Assembly: GCA_044871085.1 (NCBI GenBank)
Contig: JBIOZI010000118.1
Span: forward strand, 1-14,332
Source: CADEED01 sp044871085
GTDB taxonomy: Bacteria > Pseudomonadota > Gammaproteobacteria > Steroidobacterales > Steroidobacteraceae
Direction: 5' to 3'
DNA length: 14,332 bases
Below the pieces are notes generated by a model. It was not told where the DNA came from. It made no database searches and saw only the letters and a program-made list of their open reading frames with translations. This document shows positions 7,429 through 11,963 of the stretch, one piece after another. Both the position numbers and the translations under genes were made by a program. Every line of letters begins with the position of its first letter. Position 1 is the first letter of the stretch.

Positions 7429-7896
7429 ATGAACGTCTGGACCCCGGCACTTCACTGGCACGGCGCCTTGGCGCGCACTCTCGACCACCTGCGGTCACCA
7501 CTGCTGCTCGCCACCCGCCTGTGGGTGAGCTGGCAGTTCCTCGTGTCCGGCTGGCTCAAACTAACCACCTGGGATACGACGCTCGTGTTGTTCGAGAACG
7601 AATACCGCACTCCGCTGCTCTCGCCGTTCGCCGCCGCGGTGGCGGGTACGTGCGGCGAGCTCTTCTTTCCCGCGCTGCTCGTGCTCGGGGCGTTCAGCCG
7701 CGTCGCGGCGCTCGGATTGTTCGCCGTCAACCTGCTCGCGGTGGTGTCCTACTGGCACGTGCTCGGTAGTGAGGGGTACGAGGCGGCGCTCGCGCAGCAC
7801 GTGCTCTGGGGGTTCATGATCCTCGTGCTGCTGGCGTTCGGCGCCGGCGGCCTGTCGGTGGACGGCATACTCGAGCGCCGCGCGACGCGCACCTAG
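7429..7896 (+). CDS. DoxX-family inner-membrane protein
   Basis: 155 residues from the ATG at 7429, preceded by AGAGGGAGA 4-5 bases upstream. Four hydrophobic segments are visible at about 22-45, 64-87, 91-110 and 121-142. The first carries the R.W....FL.SG..K pattern (30-44) typical of the DoxX/SURF4-like family, with GELFFPALL (76-84) in the second. Family members are small integral membrane proteins, some tied to redox or thiosulfate-quinone chemistry, others found beside metal-handling or oxidative-stress genes; the function of most is unknown. Here it stands next to no metal-binding or quinone oxidoreductase gene. The only same-strand neighbour is the regulator 134 bp downstream, so a regulatory link is possible but unproven. 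Confidence 0.88.
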   Translation: MNVWTPALHWHGALARTLDHLRSPLLLATRLWVSWQFLVSGWLKLTTWDTTLVLFENEYRTPLLSPFAAAVAGTCGELFFPALLVLGAFSRVAALGLFAVNLLAVVSYWHVLGSEGYEAALAQHVLWGFMILVLLAFGAGGLSVDGILERRATRT

Positions 7897-7994
7897 TACT
7901 ACTGCCGGGCGCGGCCGGCGACCCGACCGGCACTTCGTCACGATTGGCCCACAATCGCCCCCCGGCGGCGCGCACGTTTTTCGTGGCCGTCCCC

Positions 7995-8000
7995 TATACT
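7995..8000 (+). promoter_or_regulatory. Possible -10 box for the GAF/AAA+ regulator gene
   Basis: TATACT matches the -10 consensus well and would place the transcript start near 8007, right at the palindrome that follows. No acceptable -35 lies 16-18 bp upstream, so this is weak, or activator-dependent. Confidence 0.3.
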
Positions 8001-8007
8001 CGCACCA

Positions 8008-8021
8008 CTCTATATATAGAG
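8008..8021. promoter_or_regulatory. Perfect 14-bp palindrome before the regulator start, candidate operator
   Basis: CTCTATATATAGAG is its own reverse complement, and its last three bases begin a second palindrome, GAGCTC (8019-8024). It ends 9 bp before the ATG at 8031, where the ribosome-binding region should be. A run of alternating T and A is conspicuous in this GC-rich sequence. A site for the regulator to control its own gene is inferred from position and symmetry only. Confidence 0.4.
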
Positions 8022-8030
8022 CTCTTGAAC

Positions 8031-9548
8031 ATGACAGCGGCTGGAGCAGGCGACGATCTCGAACTGCTGGCGGCGGGCCTGGCTCGCGCCAGAGGCGCGG
8101 ACTTTTTTCCGGTGCTCGCGCAGCAGGTGGCGCGCATCCTGGATGCGGCCGAGGTGCTGGTCTGCGAGGTGGCGCCTAACAATCGGGCGCGCACGCTCAG
8201 CGTGTGGCGTGCGGGCGCCGCCGCAACTAACTACGAATACGATCTGGCGGGCACGCCGTGCTCCGGCGTGCTGGCCGGAGCCACTCTCGCGCTCGCCATC
8301 GGCCCCGGGGAATTTCCCGGCGCGCCCGGAAAATATCCGGGCTACTTCGGCACGCCGCTCAACGCCGACAACGGCGCGGTGCTCGGCCACCTGTGCGCGT
8401 ACGCCGAGCGCCCCATCGAGCTCGACGCACGCCGGCGCGCGCTGTGCGACATCATCGCCAAGCGCGCCGCGGCGGAGCTGCGGCTGGTGCACGTGAAGCG
8501 CGAGCGCGCGGTGCTGCGCAACCAGGTACGGCGGCTGCGCGCGGAGCTCACCGCGGTGCACGACACCGGCGGCATAGTCGGCCTGAGCGCCGCGCACCAG
8601 CGCCTGCTCGACGAAATCCGGCGCGTGGCACCCACCAGCGCGGCGGTGCTCATCGGCGGCGAGCCGGGCGTCGGCAAGCAACTGGTCGCCCGCGCCATTC
8701 ATGCCGCGAGCCCGCGCTCGGCCAAACCGTTTGCCAAGATCGACTGCGCCGCCCTCGACATCGAGGCCGAGTTGCTGGTGCTGGCACAGACCATGGCGAT
8801 GGCACACGGCGGTACGCTGCTGCTCGACGGCATCGGCGTGTTGTCGCTCGAGATGCAGGGCCACCTGCTCGCGGCGCTGCGCTCCGCGGCCGAGGCCCGT
8901 GACGCCTCCGCCAGCGACGTGCGCATCATCGCAACCTCGCACGTCGACCTGCGCCAGCGGCTGCGCGCGGGAGAATTCCGCGAAGATCTCTTCTATCGCC
9001 TCAACGTATTCCCCATCGACATCCTGCCGCTGCGCGCGCGCATCGAAGACATTGCACCGCTGGTCCAGTACTTCGCGCACAAGCACGCGCGCCGGCTCGG
9101 CCGGCAGCTCGAGGCCGTCGATCCCGATTCGCTCGCCGAGCTCGCCCATTACGCGTGGCCGGGCAACGTGCGCGAGCTCGAGAACCTGGTCGAGCGCGCG
9201 CTCGTCGTCAGCAGCGCGCCGGTGCTCAAGATCGCCATCGATACGTTCGCCACCACCCCTCTCGCGGAGCGCGCGGCGCTCGCGGCGGCCGCCGGCGGCA
9301 CGTCGATTTCGCGGCGCGTCCCGCTTTCGGGCCCCGTGGATTTCGACGACACGTTGAGCACCGGGCTGCACGTCGTGCAGCGCGAGCACATCCTGCGCAT
9401 CCTCGATGCCACGCACTGGGTGATCGAGGGCAGCTCGGGAGCGGCCATGAAGCTCGGGCTCAAGCCCGCGACTCTGCGCCACCGGATGAAGAAGCTCGGC
9501 ATCACGCGCGCGAACAATCCCGCCACGTCGCAACGCGCGGACTCCTGA
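8031..9548 (+). CDS. GAF / AAA+ / Fis-HTH transcriptional regulator, degenerate sigma-54 activator
   Basis: 505 residues from the ATG at 8031. An in-frame TTG at 7944 would add 29 residues but would run through the promoter-like region, and no strong ribosome site supports either start. Residues about 5-150 form a GAF sensor domain (YDLAGTPC, VLGHL). A short coiled linker (about 152-180) leads to the AAA+ domain with Walker A GEPGVGK (210-216), the arginine-finger region FREDLFYRLNV (R317, R323) and WPGNVREL (from 376). A Fis-type helix-turn-helix (about 452-491) ends in TLRHRMKKLGI, as in FhlA/NorR relatives. Two key parts are missing. Between CAAL (239-242) and GGTLLLD (260-266) there are only 17 residues where the family has about 32, so the ELFGHEKGAFTGA loop that contacts sigma-54 is gone. 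The Walker B partner Glu is Gly267 (LLLDGIG). DNA binding and perhaps nucleotide binding should persist, but ATP-driven sigma-54 activation is not expected. It may act with sigma-70 or as a repressor. Its target is unknown; doxX is the nearest same-strand gene. Confidence 0.9.
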   Translation: MTAAGAGDDLELLAAGLARARGADFFPVLAQQVARILDAAEVLVCEVAPNNRARTLSVWRAGAAATNYEYDLAGTPCSGVLAGATLALAIGPGEFPGAPGKYPGYFGTPLNADNGAVLGHLCAYAERPIELDARRRALCDIIAKRAAAELRLVHVKRERAVLRNQVRRLRAELTAVHDTGGIVGLSAAHQRLLDEIRRVAPTSAAVLIGGEPGVGKQLVARAIHAASPRSAKPFAKIDCAALDIEAELLVLAQTMAMAHGGTLLLDGIGVLSLEMQGHLLAALRSAAEARDASASDVRIIATSHVDLRQRLRAGEFREDLFYRLNVFPIDILPLRARIEDIAPLVQYFAHKHARRLGRQLEAVDPDSLAELAHYAWPGNVRELENLVERALVVSSAPVLKIAIDTFATTPLAERAALAAAAGGTSISRRVPLSGPVDFDDTLSTGLHVVQREHILRILDATHWVIEGSSGAAMKLGLKPATLRHRMKKLGITRANNPATSQRADS

Positions 9549-9577
9549 CCGGCGTCGTCCGCCGCGAGCCGGATGAC

Positions 9578-9605
9578 GGGCGGCGACCTCAGACTGCCGC
9601 CGCCC
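9578..9605. terminator. GC hairpin between convergent regulator and dioxygenase genes
   Basis: GGGCGGCG (9578-9585) pairs with CGCCGCCC (9598-9605) over a 12-nt loop, about 30 bp after the regulator stop and about 110 bp beyond the dioxygenase stop on the other strand. There is no T-run on either side, so terminator function is only plausible by position. Confidence 0.3.
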
Positions 9606-9715
9606 GCATCCAGCCCCCAACAACCATGCGTGCGCCTTGCCCAGGGAGAAGCGGGGAAGACAGACGCACGCAGGCTCTCTACCTACGCACGGCGGACGTC
9701 CGCGGATGCAGGACC

Positions 9716-10363
9716 TCAGCCTGGCTCGAGCACGATGTCCCAGCGGGCGAGCAGCGAATCGGGCTCGAGCTCCGCGGTCGGCGGTCCGACGGCGGCGATC
9801 AACAGCGCGCGCTGATCGCGTGCGCCGGTCATGACGAAATCGGTCTCGTTGGAAGCCTCACCCGGAAAATACATCTGTGTGACCAGACGGCTCGCCTTCG
9901 CGCGGACGTCGAAGTGGATGTGCGGCGCGCGCATCGCACCTCCGCCCGCCGGATAGGCACCCGGCTTGATGGTCTTGAAGCGGTAACGCCCGTCGGCGTC
10001 GGTTGCGAGACTGGCGAAGCCCGCGAAATTCGGATCGAGCGGCGCGGCATTGCGGTCGCCCGGATGCGTGTAGCGGCCGCGCGCGTTGGCCTGCCAGATC
10101 TCGATGCGCGCGCCTGCCACCGGCCTGCCCTCGAGGTCGAGCACGCGCCCCATGACGTGCAGAACCTGTCCCGTGGCGCGCTGCGTGCGGCCCGCGATGA
10201 GAGTCAGGTCCGCATCCTGGTCGAGCGGCTTTTCGAGTGGATAGAACGGCCCGGCCGTCTGCGTGGGAGTGCGGCGCAGGGTGTCCGCGAGCACGCCACG
10301 CGCGCAGCCCAGCAGCAACGCGCCCGCGCCCATCAATCGCCGCCGCGTGATGGATCTGCCCAT
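9716..10363 (-). CDS. Exported intradiol ring-cleavage dioxygenase (protocatechuate/catechol dioxygenase family)
   Basis: 215 residues. The fold opens catechol-type rings between the two hydroxyls using non-haem Fe(III) and O2. All four iron ligands can be aligned with the protocatechuate 3,4-dioxygenase beta subunit: Tyr98 in GRYTH, Tyr137 in GAYP, and His148 and His150 in PHIHF. Other family phrases are QTAGPFYP (35-42), APLDPNF (107-113) and TQMYF (162-166). The N-terminus has RRRLMGAGALLLGC, a Tat-type twin-arginine signal with a lipobox-like LLGC (Cys20), so the enzyme is probably folded in the cytoplasm and exported, possibly as a lipoprotein. That differs from the cytoplasmic PcaGH or CatA pathway enzymes, and no other pca/cat gene is present. 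The ribosome site is weak (AAAGG upstream). It is the last gene of the minus-strand run, 59 bp after the methyltransferase gene. The substrate is unknown. Confidence 0.9.
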   Translation of the reverse strand: MGRSITRRRLMGAGALLLGCARGVLADTLRRTPTQTAGPFYPLEKPLDQDADLTLIAGRTQRATGQVLHVMGRVLDLEGRPVAGARIEIWQANARGRYTHPGDRNAAPLDPNFAGFASLATDADGRYRFKTIKPGAYPAGGGAMRAPHIHFDVRAKASRLVTQMYFPGEASNETDFVMTGARDQRALLIAAVGPPTAELEPDSLLARWDIVLEPG

Positions 10364-10375
10364 GCGGCCTTTGTA

Positions 10376-10391
10376 CGCCGCGCGCGCGGCG
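10376..10391. repeat. Perfect 16-bp GC palindrome between the methyltransferase and dioxygenase genes
   Basis: CGCCGCGCGCGCGGCG reads the same on both strands and lies 12 bp before the dioxygenase start codon in the 59-bp gap. It could be a partial terminator, an RNA hairpin affecting dioxygenase translation, or a chance product of alternating G and C. No T-run follows. Confidence 0.3.
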
Positions 10392-10422
10392 CAGGCAACG
10401 CGGCCCGCCGCAACACGGACCG

Positions 10423-11247
10423 CTAGGCGCGCACCGCCGTGAACACGTGCGCGCGAATCCCGCCGCTCACCGCCCCGGCGCCGAAACGCTGCGCGAGCGC
10501 CCGTTCCGCCGCGTCAGTGGCCTCGCCGAGGCGCGCCGCGCCGCGCGCCTCGATTTCATTGCGCAACGGCGTCCCCTGGCAATACGCGATGGCGGGAATG
10601 CGTGGCGATGCCGCGCGGCTCAGCGCCGGAACCGTTTCCGCCGCCACGGCGGCGGTGAAACCGCCGGCGGCGAGATCGCGCCGGATGACGGCCGCATCGT
10701 GGTAGCCATGCGGCACGCGCGCCATGAAGGTCGGCGGATCGTGCGGGAAGAGCCCGGCGAGCGCCTCGGTGATCACGCGTGCGAAATCGTTTTCCTCGAT
10801 GCGGTCCCAGACGTTGAACAGCAGCCGCCCGCCGGGCCGCAGCACGCGCCAGGCTTCGGCGAACGCGCGCGGCTTGTCGGGGAAAAACATGATGCCGAAC
10901 TGACAGACCACCGCATCGAACGAGGCGTCGGGAAACGGCAGCTGCTGGACATCGGCCTGGCGCCAGACGACGGGCCGGATCGTGCCGATGGCGCTCGCGC
11001 GGTCGAGCATCGGCTGGTTGAGATCGGTCGCCACGATTTCCGTGACGGCGGGCAGCTCGAGCGCCAGCCGGCGCGTCACGACGCCGGTACCCGCGGCCAG
11101 CTCGAGCAGACGGCGCGGCGGAGCGCCGGAGAGACGCGAGGCGAGATCACGCGCGTAGGGCTCGAAGACGAGTGGCACCAGGAAGCTGTCGTACAGCTCG
11201 GGGATCGACCCCGCGAACGAACGGTCGTTGTCGGTGCCCGGGCTCAC
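10423..11247 (-). CDS. Class I SAM-dependent methyltransferase (UbiE/Methyltransf_11-like)
   Basis: 274 residues from a GTG at 11247. The frame is open further upstream, but that part overlaps the VOC gene out of frame and reads as Arg/Gly-rich noise. The GTG overlaps the VOC stop as GTGA, with GGAGG just upstream, so translational coupling is likely. A Rossmann methyltransferase core is clear: motif I LLELAAGTG (47-55), the acidic end of beta-2 at D75 (ATDLNQPML), motif II around D99 (ADVQQLPFP), then FDAVVCQFGIMFFPD (110-124) and LRPGGRLL (136-143). These features match the ubiquinone/menaquinone-type small-molecule methyltransferases. The C-terminal third is a variable cap region that would set the substrate, which cannot be read here. 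No signal peptide, so cytoplasmic. Its partners are a VOC-fold protein and an intradiol dioxygenase. Confidence 0.9.
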   Translation of the reverse strand: MSPGTDNDRSFAGSIPELYDSFLVPLVFEPYARDLASRLSGAPPRRLLELAAGTGVVTRRLALELPAVTEIVATDLNQPMLDRASAIGTIRPVVWRQADVQQLPFPDASFDAVVCQFGIMFFPDKPRAFAEAWRVLRPGGRLLFNVWDRIEENDFARVITEALAGLFPHDPPTFMARVPHGYHDAAVIRRDLAAGGFTAAVAAETVPALSRAASPRIPAIAYCQGTPLRNEIEARGAARLGEATDAAERALAQRFGAGAVSGGIRAHVFTAVRA

Positions 11248-11630
11248 TGACCCTCCGGCGGCTCCCACAGCTCGATCTTGTTGCCGTCCGGATCGACCAC
11301 CCAGCCGAACTTGCCGTATTCGGAATCGTCGACCTTGTCCATCACCTGGCAACCTTCGGCGCGCAGCGCGGCGACCAGCGCATGCAGGTCCGCGACGCGG
11401 TAGTTGACCATCACCTGCGACGGACTCGGGTCGAAGTAGTTGGACGAAGCGTCGAAGACGCTCCACACCGTCGTGCCGGTGCCGTCCGGGTTGTCAGGGT
11501 TCTTCCAGCGGAACGCGACGCCGCCCCACTCCTCGAACTCGATGCCGAGATGCTTCTTGTACCACTCGCGCAGGCGCGCCGGGTCGCGCGATTTGATGAA
11601 TATGCCGCCGATGCCGGTGACGCGCTTCAT
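11244..11630 (-). CDS. VOC (glyoxalase/bleomycin-resistance fold) family protein
   Basis: 128 residues, a single-chain VOC protein of the usual length with two beta-alpha-beta-beta-beta units. The N-terminal half begins with TGIGGIFIKSRDP and WYKKHLGIEF; the C-terminal half ends in GKFGWVVDPDGNKIELWEP, where Glu122 is at the place of a metal ligand. The first histidine ligand common in glyoxalase I and extradiol enzymes is not present in the first strand (Gly/Ile instead). Metal dependence and activity are therefore uncertain, and it should not be called a lactoylglutathione lyase. Start ATG at 11630 with GGAAGG five bases upstream and a promoter at 11661-11689. First gene of the minus-strand run; its stop overlaps the methyltransferase start. 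Confidence 0.9.
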   Translation of the reverse strand: MKRVTGIGGIFIKSRDPARLREWYKKHLGIEFEEWGGVAFRWKNPDNPDGTGTTVWSVFDASSNYFDPSPSQVMVNYRVADLHALVAALRAEGCQVMDKVDDSEYGKFGWVVDPDGNKIELWEPPEGQ

Positions 11631-11963
11631 GAGAACCTTCCGTGGGGTGACGTGCCGGCGAAGCTATGCCGCGCGTCGGCTCAAGTCAAAGCGGGCGGGC
11701 GGACTCGTCAGGAACTGCGGCGCGGCGCGCTGCGCGAGGCCGGACGGCGGCCGCGCGAATCGCGCAGGCGCGGCCGGCTGCTGGCGCGCAGGCCGCGTCG
11801 CGTGGCCGCGCAGATCGACGCGCCGCGCAGGCGCGGCGCGCGGCCCGCGGCCGGCAGCCGCGAGGCCGGACGGACCACCGTCGGGTGCTCGCCGCGGAAC
11901 CGGCATGGTGCGTGGAGGTGGCTTTGCGCGACTGACATGGAAACCCCGGGAAGTAGCTAGTGT
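11631..11963. other. 333-bp GC-rich intergenic region with repeats and palindromes
   Basis: This gap lies between the EAL gene's stop and the VOC gene, both on the minus strand. Apart from the promoter near the VOC gene it codes for nothing I can support. Reading frames here are Arg/Ala-rich low-complexity sequence on both strands and lack ribosome sites. CGCGCAGGCGCGGC occurs twice (11761-11774 and 11824-11837, 63 bp apart). Inside the second copy's surroundings, CGCGCCGCGC (11819-11828) and GCGCGGCGCG (11831-11840) form a 10-bp inverted repeat with a 2-bp centre, able to form a strong hairpin that may end EAL transcription, though without a T-run. A decayed gene is another possibility. Confidence 0.5.
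11661..11689 (-). promoter_or_regulatory. Sigma-70-type promoter for the VOC-methyltransferase-dioxygenase run
   Basis: On the minus strand, TTGACT (11689-11684) and TAGCTT (11666-11661) are separated by 17 bp, which would start transcription about 25 bp before the VOC ATG. The -35 is a five-of-six match; the -10 is a partial match (T, A and final T conserved). Confidence 0.5.

Noticed and set aside
7944..8030. 29-residue N-terminal extension of the regulator from a TTG
   Set aside because: It would translate through the -10-like box and the 14-bp palindrome, has no ribosome site, and the GAF domain is complete without it.
8010..9623. A 537-codon minus-strand frame opposite the regulator
   Set aside because: Antisense shadow; the plus-strand product has clear GAF, AAA+ and HTH motifs.
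11248..11466. N-terminal extension of the methyltransferase
   Set aside because: It overlaps the VOC gene in another frame and reads as low-complexity Arg/Gly sequence; the GTG at 11247 with GGAGG upstream gives a normal methyltransferase N-terminus.
11666..11935. Arg/Ala-rich small protein (histone H1-like) in the GC-rich gap
   Set aside because: No ribosome site, similar low-complexity frames on both strands, and the frame overlaps the promoter of the VOC gene. Composition alone explains it.
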